Notes: generated from the letters alone by a model not told the origin. 64,000 nt of DNA from Geodermatophilus sp. DF01-2 (GCF_004571065.1 NZ_SPQN01000003.1:1-64000), one strand, 5' to 3'; numbered from the stretch's first letter, positions 16,352 through 25,252 are shown. Translations and numbers: made by a program.

Positions 16352-17449
16352 CTAGAGCTTCGCCTGGCGCGGGTCGAAGCGCTTGCGCGCCTTCTCCCCC
16401 AGCAGGTTCAACGAGAAGACGGTCAGGAAGAGCACGACGCCGGGAACCAGCACGATGTGCGGATGCTCTTCGAAGGTGTTGCCCTCGCCCTCGGCGATCA
16501 TGTTTCCCCAGGACGGGTTCGGCGGCTGGATGCCGAGGCCGAGGAAGCTCAGCGATGCCTCGGCGACGATCAGGACCGAGATCATCACCATGCCGTAGGA
16601 GGCCAGCGGCAACAGCACGTTCGGCAGCAGCTCGCGGACCATGAGCCGCATGCGGCTGGCGCCCATCGCCCGGGCCGCCAGCACGAACTCCCGCTGCACG
16701 AAGGTCAGGGTGCTGGCCCGCGCCATGCGGATCACGCTCGGTAGCGCGAGGAGCGACAGCGCCAGCGCGATGTTGCCCAGGCTCGGTTCCAGCACGGTGG
16801 CCAGCGCGATCAGCAGGACCAGCGGAGGCACCGCGAGCAGCGAGTTGGTGAAGATCCCGATCACCACGTCGGTGGTCTTCCGGAAGAACCCGGAGACGAT
16901 GCCCAGCGCCGCGCCGACCACCGTGCCGATCAGCACGGCACCCAGCGACACCACCAGCGAGGCGCGCGCACCGTGGATCACCCGGGAGAGCAGGTCGAGA
17001 CCGAAGTTGTTGGTCCCGAGCGGATACGGGGAGAGGAGGTCGGGTGCCGCGAGGATCGGTGCGTCGAGGGAGCCCGCGATGTCCTGGTGCTCGCCCAGTG
17101 GCAGGACCGGCGCGAGCAGCGCGGCGAACAGCAGCAGCACCAGCCAGGTGGTGCACAGCCACGCGGCCAGGTCGAAGCCTGCGCCGAAGCGGCGCCGCAG
17201 GAGCTGCCCGCCGCCCACGTAGGCGAGAACGAGGCCGGCGACCACGACAGCGAGCTGCAGCCAGCCGTTGCCGTCGCGCAGCGCCGCCACACCGACCCCG
17301 GAGACCACGACCCCGAGCAGCGTGAGCGCCACACTTCCCCAGGGAACCGACCGGGCGGGTCGTCGTGTGCGCTCGGGCGCGGAGGAGACGGCTGCGTCCA
17401 GCGCCTGCCCGGCAGCGGGAGGGGTGGGCAGCTCGGTGATCTCAGACAT
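16352..17449 (-). CDS. ABC transporter permease (DppC/OppC-like)
   Basis: A 365-residue inner-membrane protein. Three extra hydrophobic helices come first (residues 35-115), longer than the classic DppC. The BPD_transp_1 domain follows, with the EAA-type loop RAMGASRMRLMVRELLPNV contacting the ATPase and the typical GANNFGLD-like LGTNNFGLDLLSRVIHGAR segment before it. Ends FDPRQAKL, the usual FDPR C-terminus. It overlaps the DppB-like gene by 8 nt. Confidence 0.9.
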   Translation of the reverse strand: MSEITELPTPPAAGQALDAAVSSAPERTRRPARSVPWGSVALTLLGVVVSGVGVAALRDGNGWLQLAVVVAGLVLAYVGGGQLLRRRFGAGFDLAAWLCTTWLVLLLFAALLAPVLPLGEHQDIAGSLDAPILAAPDLLSPYPLGTNNFGLDLLSRVIHGARASLVVSLGAVLIGTVVGAALGIVSGFFRKTTDVVIGIFTNSLLAVPPLVLLIALATVLEPSLGNIALALSLLALPSVIRMARASTLTFVQREFVLAARAMGASRMRLMVRELLPNVLLPLASYGMVMISVLIVAEASLSFLGLGIQPPNPSWGNMIAEGEGNTFEEHPHIVLVPGVVLFLTVFSLNLLGEKARKRFDPRQAKL

Positions 17450-18395
17450 GGGCCCGCCTGATCCGTGGGTCGAGAACGCCGTAGGAGAGGTCGATCAGCA
17501 GGTTGGTCAGCACGTAGATCGTGGCGATCACCAGGACCGCGCCCTGCACCATGACGAAGTCACCCGTGTCGGCGGCACCGATGACCAGTGATCCCAGCCC
17601 GGGGAGCGCGAACAGGTACTCGACGATCACGGTGCTGCCGATCAACCGGCCGAGGCTGAGCCCGATCAGGGTCACCATGGAGAACGACGAGGGGCGCAGC
17701 GCGTCGCTGAACAGCACGTGCCGGGCCGACATGCCCTTGGCCTTCGCGGCGAGGATGAAATCCTCCTGCAGCGTGGTGATCAGATCGTTGCGCAGGATCC
17801 GCGTGAACAACGCCGCCTCGGCCAACGCGATGGTGAGCGCCGGCAGGAAGGCGTGATAGAGGTTGCCCGCCAGGCTCTCGGTGATCCGCACCCACTGGGC
17901 TCGCGGGAACCAGTCCAGCGCGTTGGCGAAGACCATGATGACCAGCAGGCCCGCGAGGAAGCTGGGCACCGACAGCACGCCGAAGGTGCCCCCGCTGATC
18001 ACCCGGTCCACCCGCCCGCCGGCGTGGTACGCCGACCACATGGCGAGGGGGATGGAGATCAGCAGCGCCATGCCCATGCCCATCACGGCGAGCTGCACGC
18101 TCACCGGTAGGGCCGCCGCGATCCGGTCGAGGACGTCCACCTGCGGCGGCACGACCGACTGCCCCAGGTCGCCGGTGAGCGCCGAGCCGAGCCAGTCGAG
18201 GTAGCGCGACAGCGTCGAGTCGTCGAGCCCCAGCTCTTCGCGCAGCGCCGCGTACTCGGCCGGGGCGCGGCCCGGCCCCAGGATCGACACCGCCGGATCG
18301 TTCGGCAGCAGCGACACGAGCAGAAACGTGCCGAAGCTGACGATCAGCAGCACCGCCGCGAGCTCGCCGGCCCGCTTCATCAGGGTGCGACCCAT
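17442..18395 (-). CDS. ABC transporter permease (DppB/OppB-like)
   Basis: A 317-residue membrane protein with the DppB topology: a first helix (VLLIVSFGTFLLVSLLPNDP), a periplasmic LGLD segment, then five helices with the EAA loop AAKAKGMSARHVLFSDALRP. The C-terminus YGVLDPRIR is typical. The ATG at 18395 follows a GGAGGGAGGG tract and avoids a 50-residue extension without family similarity. First gene of the importer operon. The regulon palindrome was not found at a fitting distance upstream, so its link to the steroid genes rests only on location. Confidence 0.9.
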   Translation of the reverse strand: MGRTLMKRAGELAAVLLIVSFGTFLLVSLLPNDPAVSILGPGRAPAEYAALREELGLDDSTLSRYLDWLGSALTGDLGQSVVPPQVDVLDRIAAALPVSVQLAVMGMGMALLISIPLAMWSAYHAGGRVDRVISGGTFGVLSVPSFLAGLLVIMVFANALDWFPRAQWVRITESLAGNLYHAFLPALTIALAEAALFTRILRNDLITTLQEDFILAAKAKGMSARHVLFSDALRPSSFSMVTLIGLSLGRLIGSTVIVEYLFALPGLGSLVIGAADTGDFVMVQGAVLVIATIYVLTNLLIDLSYGVLDPRIRRAHV

Positions 18396-18722
18396 CGTGC
18401 GCCCTCCCTCCACCTCATGACGCTCGACCCCCCGGGTGGGGCCCGCCACCACGTCCCGGCGCGGCCCACCTCGAGCTTGCCGTGCCGCGTTCGGGTGGCA
18501 AGCGAACCAAGCCATATGCGGGCGCACGTGACCCATCCCACTCATCGGTACGAAGGCGTCGTGGCGCGCCGCGGGTCAGCAGCGAACGGGCGGACGGCAG
18601 CCGCCCCGGGGACGCAGCCGGGGCCCGCGTTGTCCTCGCGCGCGTCTCGGTCACCGAGAGCGGCCGGATCGGCGCGTCCAGCTGTTCCTAGGCTGCGGCC
18701 GGACACCGACGACAGGACGGAC
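18396..18722. other. Divergent intergenic region between ABC operon and SDR gene
   Basis: 327 nt without a credible gene. It holds the SDR promoter (TAGGCT at 18689-18694) with a palindrome upstream, and a possible -10 for the ABC operon on the other strand (TATGGC, 18511-18516). Confidence 0.6.
18645..18659 (+). promoter_or_regulatory. Palindromic regulon site, SDR promoter
   Basis: TCTCGGTCACCGAGA, a perfect 7+1+7 palindrome that differs from the consensus by one symmetric change in each arm. Centre about 40 bp upstream of the TAGGCT -10 hexamer at 18689-18694. Confidence 0.55.
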
Positions 18723-19499
18723 ATGCCCGCGATGAGTGCACCGCTGGACTTCTCCGGCCGGACGGTTCTGGTCACCGGCGGCACGAAGGGCATCGGCGCC
18801 GAGATCGCCCGCGCCTTCCTGGCCGCCGGCGCCGAGGTGGTGGTCTGTGGTCGGTCCGAGCCGGGGGCGCTACCGTCGGCCTGCGGGCGCACCGCCGCCT
18901 TCGTCCCCACCGATGTCCGGGATCCTGCGCAGGCCGCCGCGCTCGTGCGAGCGGCGGTCGACCGGTTCGGCCGCCTGGACGTGCTGGTCAACAACGCCGG
19001 CGGCTCACCGGACGCCGACTCCGCCACCGTCTCCCCGCGGTTCGTGGAGAAAGTCGTGGCGCTGAACCTGCTCGCGCCCTTCTACGTCGCCCAGGCCGCG
19101 AACGCGGTCATGCAGCAGCAGGAGTCCGGTGGCGCCGTCATCAACATCGGCAGCGTCTCCGCCCACGATCCCCAGCCCGGAACCGCCGCCTACTCCGCGG
19201 CCAAGGCCGGCCTGCTGGTGCTCAGCCGCGCCCTGGCGCTGGAGTGGGCGCCGAAGGTGCGGGTCAACCACATCACCACGGGCCTGATCCGCACCGAGGC
19301 CGCGGCGTCGGTGTACGGCGAGGACGGCGGCGCCGCGGTGGCCGAGGTGATCCCGATGAAGCGCATGGCCGTCCCCGACGACATCGCCCGCACCTGCCTG
19401 TACCTGGCCGGAGACCTGTCGTCCTACGTCACCGGGGCCGACATCGCCGTCCACGGCGGCGGCGAGCTGCCCGCGCGGTACCTGGCCACCCGCCGCTGA
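18723..19499 (+). CDS. Short-chain dehydrogenase/reductase
   Basis: A 258-residue classical SDR: cofactor motif TGGTKGIGAEIARAF, NNAGG, catalytic Ser in NIGSVSAHD, and Y-x-x-x-K in AAYSAAKAG. It resembles the SDRs found in mycobacterial cholesterol clusters and probably oxidises or reduces a steroid hydroxyl/keto or 3-hydroxyacyl-CoA group; the position is unknown. ATG at 18723, with ATG 18732 as an alternative. A single-gene unit with its own palindrome-bearing promoter, convergent with the side-chain operon. Confidence 0.85.
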   Translation: MPAMSAPLDFSGRTVLVTGGTKGIGAEIARAFLAAGAEVVVCGRSEPGALPSACGRTAAFVPTDVRDPAQAAALVRAAVDRFGRLDVLVNNAGGSPDADSATVSPRFVEKVVALNLLAPFYVAQAANAVMQQQESGGAVINIGSVSAHDPQPGTAAYSAAKAGLLVLSRALALEWAPKVRVNHITTGLIRTEAAASVYGEDGGAAVAEVIPMKRMAVPDDIARTCLYLAGDLSSYVTGADIAVHGGGELPARYLATRR

Positions 19500-19500
19500 C

Positions 19501-19534
19501 CGGGGGTCCCGGTGCCTCGGCACCAGGACCCCCG
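19501..19534. terminator. Hairpin between SDR and MaoC genes
   Basis: Arms cgggggtcc and ggacccccg enclose a second inner stem ggtgcc/ggcacc with one mismatch; it lies between convergent stop codons. Confidence 0.65.
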
Positions 19535-19538
19535 ATGA

Positions 19539-20348
19539 TCAGCCGAAGCGCAGCCGGCCGCCGGAGAGGGCGGGCCGGCCGTCCGCGGTCACCTCGAACG
19601 CGGTGGCCACCCCGTCGGTCCACGCGGAGACGGCGAGCCGGTCGCCGGGGAAGACCGGCGCGCTGAACCGGCCGTCGAGCTCGGTGAGGTCGGCCGGGTG
19701 GGCGCCCGTCTCGCGGGCGAGCTGCAGCGTCGTGGCGGCCAGGGTGCACAGCCCGTGCAGGAACGGCCGCGGCTGGCCGGCGGCGCGCGCCGCCTCGGGG
19801 TCGACGTGCATGTGGTGCCGGTCGCCGAGCAGCCGGTAGAGCGCCGCCTGGTTGGGCGCGGTCGCCACCTCGGTGCTGAGCTCCGGCGCGGTGTCCGGGC
19901 GCTTCGGGCCGGCGGGCCCGCGCTCGCCGCCGAAGCCGCCGCAGCCGGGGGCGAACAGCGCCCAGGTGGCGACGAAGGCCTCGCTCTCCACGACGACGTC
20001 GAAGACCGCCGCCGATCCCTTGTCCCAGACGTCGCCGACCCGCGCCCGCAGCTCCAACGAGCCGGCCCGTGGCAGCGGCGTAACCACGCGCAGCCGCTGG
20101 GCACCGTGCACGGCGGTGCGGACGTCGAAGGCGCCCTGGCTGCCGAGGGCGTCGGGTGCCCACTGCGCCAGCGTCAGCGCGAACGTGGGCAGCACCCGCA
20201 GCCGCTCCTCGAACACCAGGTCCAGCTCGTCGGCGGTCGCCCCGACGGCGAGGGCGTAGAGGATCGCGTCACGCTCGTCCCAGGTGACCGTGCGGACGCC
20301 GAGCTCCTGCCCGGCCCACTCCCCCGCCGCCCGGGTGGCCGCCGTCAC
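19539..20348 (-). CDS. MaoC-type enoyl-CoA hydratase, double hotdog
   Basis: A 269-residue two-hotdog hydratase. The N-terminal half (FEERLRVLPTFALTLAQ) and the C-terminal half, with RHHMHVDPEAARAAGQPRPFLHG giving the Asp/His hydratase motif, match the MaoC proteins of steroid clusters (HsdA/Rv3389c or ChsH3-like). It should add water to an enoyl-CoA during side-chain oxidation. GTG start overlaps the ltp2-like stop by 4 nt. Last gene of the eight-gene operon that begins with the OYE gene. A second such hydratase is at 31.1 kb; which enzyme serves which cycle is not clear. Confidence 0.85.
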   Translation of the reverse strand: MTAATRAAGEWAGQELGVRTVTWDERDAILYALAVGATADELDLVFEERLRVLPTFALTLAQWAPDALGSQGAFDVRTAVHGAQRLRVVTPLPRAGSLELRARVGDVWDKGSAAVFDVVVESEAFVATWALFAPGCGGFGGERGPAGPKRPDTAPELSTEVATAPNQAALYRLLGDRHHMHVDPEAARAAGQPRPFLHGLCTLAATTLQLARETGAHPADLTELDGRFSAPVFPGDRLAVSAWTDGVATAFEVTADGRPALSGGRLRFG

Positions 20349-21520
20349 TGCGCCGCTCCCAGCACCAGGGCGCTGGTGGGCACGCCGGTGCCGGCGGTCA
20401 CCACGACGTTGTCGACCCGTTTCGGCTGGTTGACCGAGGTGCCGCGCACGAGGCGCACGCCCTCCGCGATGCCGTTCATCCCGTGCAGGTAGGCCTCGCC
20501 CAGCTGCCCGCCGTGGGTGTTGGTGGGCAGGGCGCCGTCGAGGGCGAGGTTGCCCTCGGCGATGAAGTGCCTGGCCTCGCCGCGGCCGCAGAAGCCGAGC
20601 TCCTCCAGCTGCGGGAGCACCAGCGGGGTGAAGTGGTCGTAGAGCACGGCGGCGTCCATGTCACTCGGCCCCAGCCCGCTCTGCGCCCACAGCTGCCGGC
20701 CGACGACGCCCATCTCCGGCAGCCCGGAGATCGAGGGGCGGTAGTAGCTGGTCATCATGTGCTGGTCGGCTCCCGAGCCCTGGGCCGCGGCCCGCACCAC
20801 CACCGGCGGGTGCGGGAGGTCCGCGGCCCGCTCGGCCGACACCAGAACGACCGCCTGCCCACCGTCGGTCTCCTGGCAGCAGTCGAGCAGGTGCAGCGGC
20901 TCGGCGATCCACCGCGAGGCCTGGTGCTCCGCCAGCGTGATCGGCCGGCCGTAGAACCAGGCGGCCGGGTTGGTGGCCGCGTGCGCCCGGTCGATCACGG
21001 CGACGCGGCCGAAGTCCTCGCTGGTGGCGCCGTACTCGTGCATGTAGCGGCGGGCGAACATCGCCACCCACTGGGCGGGGGTGTTCAGCCCGTACGGCGT
21101 CATCCACGAGTAGGCGGCGCGGTCGGCGCCGATGTCCATGGCCCGGTCGGCCTGCCCCAGGCCGTAGCGCTCGCCGGAGCGTTCGTTGAACGCCCGGTAG
21201 CAGACGACGACGTCGGCCACGCCGGTGGCGATGGCCATGGCGCCCTGCTGCACGGTGGCGCAGGCGGCGCCACCGCCGTACCCGATGCGGGAGAAGAAGC
21301 TGAGGTCCCCCATGCCGGTGTTGCGCGCGACGTGGATCTCGGAGTTCGTGTCGGCGGTGAAGGTGACCAGCCCGTCGACGTCGGCCGGGGTGAGCCCGGC
21401 GTCGGCGACCGCGGCCAGCACGGCCTCGCAGGCGAGCTGGAGCTCGCTGCGGCCGGACTCCTTGGAGAACTCGGTGGCCCCGATGCCGGCGACCGCGGCC
21501 GCCCCGGACAGCCCGCTCAT
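20345..21520 (-). CDS. ltp2: Steroid side-chain aldolase, thiolase-like (Ltp2-like)
   Basis: A 391-residue member of the SCP-x/lipid-transfer thiolase family. In Mycobacterium and relatives Ltp2 works with the DUF35 part of ChsH2 to cleave 17-hydroxy-3-oxo-pregnene-carboxyl-CoA by retro-aldol reaction, freeing propionyl-CoA and the C19 ketosteroid. Segments YDHFTPLVLPQLEELGFC and NTHGGQLGEAYLHGMNG are typical of Ltp2-type proteins. The ATG at 21520 overlaps the chsH1-like stop by 4 nt, and the chsH2-like partner lies two genes upstream, as expected for a complex. Confidence 0.85.
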   Translation of the reverse strand: MSGLSGAAAVAGIGATEFSKESGRSELQLACEAVLAAVADAGLTPADVDGLVTFTADTNSEIHVARNTGMGDLSFFSRIGYGGGAACATVQQGAMAIATGVADVVVCYRAFNERSGERYGLGQADRAMDIGADRAAYSWMTPYGLNTPAQWVAMFARRYMHEYGATSEDFGRVAVIDRAHAATNPAAWFYGRPITLAEHQASRWIAEPLHLLDCCQETDGGQAVVLVSAERAADLPHPPVVVRAAAQGSGADQHMMTSYYRPSISGLPEMGVVGRQLWAQSGLGPSDMDAAVLYDHFTPLVLPQLEELGFCGRGEARHFIAEGNLALDGALPTNTHGGQLGEAYLHGMNGIAEGVRLVRGTSVNQPKRVDNVVVTAGTGVPTSALVLGAAQ

Positions 21521-21942
21521 GCCGCGCCTCCAGGCAGCCGGACGGTGACCGTGCCGGTGACGTGCACGCCCAGGGAGTTCTCGCCGCGGACGGCGACCTC
21601 CACCCGCCGGCCGTCCACGGCGCCCACCGAGCCGCGCAGCACCATGGTGTCGCCCGGGTAGTTCGGCGCACCCAGCCGGATGCGGATCGCCTCCACCACC
21701 GCCGCCGACCCGGCCCAGCCGCGCACGAACCGCTCGACCAGCCCGTTGGTGGTCAGGATGTTCATGAAGACGTCCTTCGAGCCGCGCTGCACGGCCAGCT
21801 CCGGGTCGTGGTGAACGTCCTGGTAGTCGCGGCTGGCGATCGCCGTGGCCACGATCAGGGTGCGGGTGAGCGGGATCGCCAGCTCCGGCAGCTCGTCGCC
21901 CACGGCCACCGATGCCGGCGCCGGGCGCAGCGCGGCGGTCAC
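21517..21942 (-). CDS. chsH1: Small MaoC hydratase subunit (ChsH1-like)
   Basis: A 141-residue single hotdog protein with the hydratase motif region SRDYQDVHHDPELA (His/Asp) and KDVFMNILTTNG. In Mycobacterium tuberculosis ChsH1 pairs with the MaoC half of ChsH2 to hydrate 3-oxo-4,17-pregnadiene-20-carboxyl-CoA. Size agrees with ChsH1. GTG start at 21942 overlaps the upstream dehydrogenase gene by 4 nt (GTGA). A longer open frame upstream lacks hotdog similarity. Confidence 0.85.
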   Translation of the reverse strand: MTAALRPAPASVAVGDELPELAIPLTRTLIVATAIASRDYQDVHHDPELAVQRGSKDVFMNILTTNGLVERFVRGWAGSAAVVEAIRIRLGAPNYPGDTMVLRGSVGAVDGRRVEVAVRGENSLGVHVTGTVTVRLPGGAA

Positions 21943-23045
21943 CGCGAGCTCCCGGCGAGCTCGGCACCGAGGCGGGCGAGCACGGCGCTCGAGCCCCCGA
22001 GGGTGGTCGACAGCTGCTTTCCCCACAGGAAGTGCCGGTGCACCGGGTAGTCGGTGTCCACGCCGATGCCGCCGTGCACGTGCTGCACCCGGTGGACGAC
22101 GTCGAGGCCGCCCTGGCGGGCCCACCAGGCGGCGACCAGGGCCGCGGCCTCGGCACCCGGCGTCGCATCGCCGAGGTCGGCGACCGCTTGCCACAGCGTG
22201 ACCCGCAGCGCGTCGACGTCGATGTAGCAGTCGGCCAGCTGGTGCTGCACCGCCTGGAACGTCCCCAGGGGGCGGCCGAACTGCTCGCGCTCGCTCACGT
22301 AGCGCGCCGCGTGCGCCATAGCCCCGTCGGTGACGCCGAGCTGCAGCGCCGCCAGCGCGACGGTGGCCTGGCGCAGCACGTCGTCGAGCACGCCGGTACC
22401 CGGAGTTCCCAGGGCCTGCGCGACGACGCCGTCCAGGTCGAGGTGCCCGGCGCGGTCGTGGGTGGTGGTCTCCGCCGTCGTCCAGGTGACGCCCTCGGCG
22501 CCCGGGTCGACGACGAACAGACCGGTGCCCTGCTCGGTGGTGGCGGCCACCAGGACCGCAGCGGCGCCCGCCGGGGTGGGCACGACGGCCTTGCCGCCGG
22601 TCAGCCGCCACGCGTCGCCGTCGGCCTTGGCCGCGCACTGCGGCGCGGCGGGGTCGGTCGCGCCGAACTCCTCCAGGGCCAGGGTCAGGCGAGCCGACCC
22701 GTCGACGACGCCGGGCAGTAGCGCGGCCCGCTGCTCGGCGGAACCGTGTGCAGCCACCGCGCGGGCGGCCACGGCGGTCGACCACAGCGGCACCGGCCCG
22801 ACCACCCGGCCCTGCTCCTCGAGCAGCACGCACAGCGCCCCCAGGCCCAACCCCGCACCGCCGTCGGACTCGGGCAGCGCGATGCCGACCAGGCCGGCGG
22901 TGGCCAGCTCGGCCCACAGCGCGTCGTCGATCCGGCTCTCGCTGGTCTCCACCGCGCGCACCCGCTCGGTGGTCGCGCGGTCGGTGAGGATCTCGCGGGC
23001 CAGATCGCGGACGGCCGCGAGGTCCTCGTCGAGGGTGAAGTCCAT
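21939..23045 (-). CDS. Acyl-CoA dehydrogenase subunit (ChsE1/FadE28-like)
   Basis: A 368-residue acyl-CoA dehydrogenase-fold protein: N-terminal DEDLAAVRDLAREILTDRA, GIALPESDGGAGLGL, EREQFGRPLGTFQAVQHQLAD and C-terminal QHVHGGIGVDTDYPVHRHF. The usual TEP-AGSD flavin segment is altered to LEEFGATDP, as expected for the less canonical subunit of the alpha2beta2 steroid dehydrogenases. It should pair with the 388-residue protein two genes upstream to dehydrogenate a 3-carbon-side-chain steroid CoA. Here chsH2 lies between the two subunit genes, unlike M. tuberculosis. TGATG junction with chsH2. Confidence 0.8.
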   Translation of the reverse strand: MDFTLDEDLAAVRDLAREILTDRATTERVRAVETSESRIDDALWAELATAGLVGIALPESDGGAGLGLGALCVLLEEQGRVVGPVPLWSTAVAARAVAAHGSAEQRAALLPGVVDGSARLTLALEEFGATDPAAPQCAAKADGDAWRLTGGKAVVPTPAGAAAVLVAATTEQGTGLFVVDPGAEGVTWTTAETTTHDRAGHLDLDGVVAQALGTPGTGVLDDVLRQATVALAALQLGVTDGAMAHAARYVSEREQFGRPLGTFQAVQHQLADCYIDVDALRVTLWQAVADLGDATPGAEAAALVAAWWARQGGLDVVHRVQHVHGGIGVDTDYPVHRHFLWGKQLSTTLGGSSAVLARLGAELAGSSR

Positions 23046-24022
23046 CAGGTGCCCTTCCCCGCCACCGGCCGGAACACCGGCAGGGACAGCTCGGGGTCGG
23101 CGTCGAGCCAGTCGAGGACGACCGGGAGCCCGATCGCGACCTCCTCCGGCGCGATGCCGACCAGGTTGGTGATCAGGCGGGTGCCTTCGGTGAGCTCCAC
23201 GACGGCGACCACCAGCGGGTAGTCGAACGCCGGGTGCTTCGGGTGGTGGTTGACCACGAAGCTGTGGACGGCGCCCCTGCCGGCGGCCTCCACGGTGTCC
23301 TGCTCGAGAGAGCCGCATGCGGCGCACACCGGGCCGGGCGGGTGCCGCAGGGTGCCGCAGGCGGCGCAGCGCTGGATCACCAGGCGGTGCTCGCGGGCGG
23401 CGTCGAACCAGAAGGCGTTGTCCCGGTTGATCGCCGGCCGCGGCCGCAGCGCCCGCGGCTCGGGCCCGCGCCCCGGGGGCCGGAAGCGCAGGAGGCGCCA
23501 CCGCTGGGTGGCGACCACCTCGCCGGCGGCGTCCCGGTAGGTCTTCACCGTGGTGACGAACCGGCCGACGCCCAGCCCGGTGCGCTTCTCCGGGGAGATG
23601 GACTCGAGCACCTCGCTCACCGACACCTCGTCGCCGGGCACGAGTTCGCGGGCGAAGGTGAACTCCGAGTCGGTCGCGACGACGGAGGTGTAGCCGCCCT
23701 CGGCGAGCAGCTCGGCCAGGTCGTCGAACGGTGAGTGGCCGGCGGCCGGTGCGACGGAGGCGGCGTACCCGCGCATCACCCACGCCTGCGCCATCGACGC
23801 CGGCGCCACCGGGCCGGAGCGGCCGGTGGCCCGGGCGGCGTCGTCGTCGGTGTGCACCGGGTCGGTCTCGCCCATCGCCTCGACCCAGTGCCGGATCATC
23901 GGGACGTTGACCGGATCGGAGCCCCGGCGCTGCGGTACCAGTTCGACGCCGGTGAACGCCTGCAGCCGCGCCTCGTAGTCGTCGGCCCCGGCGGCACCGG
24001 CGCGCTCCTCGACGGCGGTCAT
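23045..24022 (-). CDS. chsH2: MaoC-DUF35 fusion (ChsH2-like)
   Basis: A 325-residue two-domain protein. Residues 1 to about 180 are a MaoC-like hotdog; the rest is a DUF35 domain with a zinc ribbon, C-A-A-C then, after eleven residues, C-A-A-C (RCAACGTLRHPPGPVCAAC). Known ChsH2 gives one half of the ChsH1-H2 hydratase, while its DUF35 part binds and activates the Ltp2 aldolase. All three partners are in the same operon here, linked by overlaps. ATG at 24022 overlaps the upstream dehydrogenase by 4 nt. Confidence 0.88.
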   Translation of the reverse strand: MTAVEERAGAAGADDYEARLQAFTGVELVPQRRGSDPVNVPMIRHWVEAMGETDPVHTDDDAARATGRSGPVAPASMAQAWVMRGYAASVAPAAGHSPFDDLAELLAEGGYTSVVATDSEFTFARELVPGDEVSVSEVLESISPEKRTGLGVGRFVTTVKTYRDAAGEVVATQRWRLLRFRPPGRGPEPRALRPRPAINRDNAFWFDAAREHRLVIQRCAACGTLRHPPGPVCAACGSLEQDTVEAAGRGAVHSFVVNHHPKHPAFDYPLVVAVVELTEGTRLITNLVGIAPEEVAIGLPVVLDWLDADPELSLPVFRPVAGKGT

Positions 24023-25185
24023 GCGGTCCGCCGCGGGCGGGGCAGGCCGAGGCCTTGGGTGGCGACCATGTCGCGGAGGATCTCGTTCACACCGCCGCCG
24101 AAGGTGTTGACGATGCCCTGCCGGGACAGCTGCTCGACCTGCCCGGCGAGCGCCGCGCCGGGCGACTCCGGCCGGATCCGCCCGGCCGCACCGAGGATGC
24201 CCGTCAGGGTGCGCTGCACCTCGATGTGCGTCTCGGTGCCGTAGGCCTTCGCCGCGCCCGCGTCCGCTCCGGTGAGCGTCCCCCGGGCCACCGCGGCGGT
24301 CATCTTCCAGTTCATCAGCCGCATCGCCTCGAGCCGGGCCCAGGTGCGGGCGAAGTCGGCCTGCACCCAGGGCAGCTCGAGGGTGCCGTTGTCGCGGGCC
24401 CACTCCCGCACCTGCTCCCAGAGGGCGATCATCCGGCCGCCGAGGGCGGCGAGCCCGATCCGCTCGTGGTTGAGCTGGGTGGTGAGCAGGCCCCAGCCGC
24501 CGTTGACCTCCCCCACCACGTTGCCCGTCGGGACGCGGATGCCGCTGTAGTAGGTTGCGGTGACCATCAGCCCGCCGACGGTCTGGATGGGGCTCCAGGA
24601 GAAGTCCGGGTCGTCGGTCGGCACGATGAGGATCGAGATGCCCTTGTGCTTGGGCGCCTCCGGGTCGGTGCGGGCGGCCAGCCAGACGTGGTCGGCGGTG
24701 TTCGCGCCGCTGGTGAAGATCTTGCCGCCGTCGACGACGAACTCGTCGCCGTCCCGGACGGCGCGGGTGGTCAGCGACGCGAGGTCGGTACCGGCGCCGG
24801 GCTCGGTGTAGCCGATGGCGAAGACGATGTCGCCGGCCAGGATGCCGGGCAGGTACTTCTCCCGCTGCTCCTGCGAGCCATGGCTCATCAGCGTCGGGCC
24901 GACGGTGTTCACCGTGACGAACGGGAACGGCAGGCCGGCGCGCTGCACCTCGTCGAAGAAGACGTACTGCTCCTCGACGGAGCGGCCCTGCCCCCCGTAC
25001 TCGACGGGCCAGCCGATGCCCAGCCAGCCGTCGTCGCCGAGGCGCTTGACGACCTCCCGGAACCGGGGGCCGCCGACGCCCTGCTCCCCCACCCGGCGGC
25101 GCTCGTCCTCAGGGAACAGGCCGGCGAAGTAGGCCCGGAGCTCGGCCCGCAGCTCCCGCTGTGCAGGGCTCTCCCGCAGGTCCAT
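24019..25185 (-). CDS. Acyl-CoA dehydrogenase subunit (ChsE2/FadE29-like)
   Basis: A 388-residue dehydrogenase, equal in length to M. tuberculosis FadE29 (387). The FAD/substrate segment GYTEPGAGTDLASL is intact, followed by DGDEFVVDGGKIFTSGA. The C-terminus holds GGGVNEILRDMVATQGLGLPRPRR, characteristic of FadE29-type proteins. With the ChsE1-like partner it should desaturate the propionyl-CoA side chain of a C22 steroid. It begins a run of six tightly overlapping genes; 52 nt separate it from the FadD17-like gene, with no sign of a terminator. Confidence 0.85.
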   Translation of the reverse strand: MDLRESPAQRELRAELRAYFAGLFPEDERRRVGEQGVGGPRFREVVKRLGDDGWLGIGWPVEYGGQGRSVEEQYVFFDEVQRAGLPFPFVTVNTVGPTLMSHGSQEQREKYLPGILAGDIVFAIGYTEPGAGTDLASLTTRAVRDGDEFVVDGGKIFTSGANTADHVWLAARTDPEAPKHKGISILIVPTDDPDFSWSPIQTVGGLMVTATYYSGIRVPTGNVVGEVNGGWGLLTTQLNHERIGLAALGGRMIALWEQVREWARDNGTLELPWVQADFARTWARLEAMRLMNWKMTAAVARGTLTGADAGAAKAYGTETHIEVQRTLTGILGAAGRIRPESPGAALAGQVEQLSRQGIVNTFGGGVNEILRDMVATQGLGLPRPRRTA

Positions 25186-25208
25186 GGATGCCTCTCTCTA
25201 GCTCGGTC

Positions 25209-25252
25209 GCCCGGTCAGGGCAGGAAGCGGTGCCCGGTCAGGGCAGGAAGCG
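25209..25252. repeat. 23-bp-period tandem duplication at the end of the fadD17-like gene
   Basis: A 21-bp unit starting gcccggtcagggcaggaag occurs at 25209-25229 and 25232-25252. The second copy holds the real stop codon and last codons of the ligase; the first lies just past it. The period is not a multiple of three, so the extra copy is out of frame and harmless. Confidence 0.85.
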
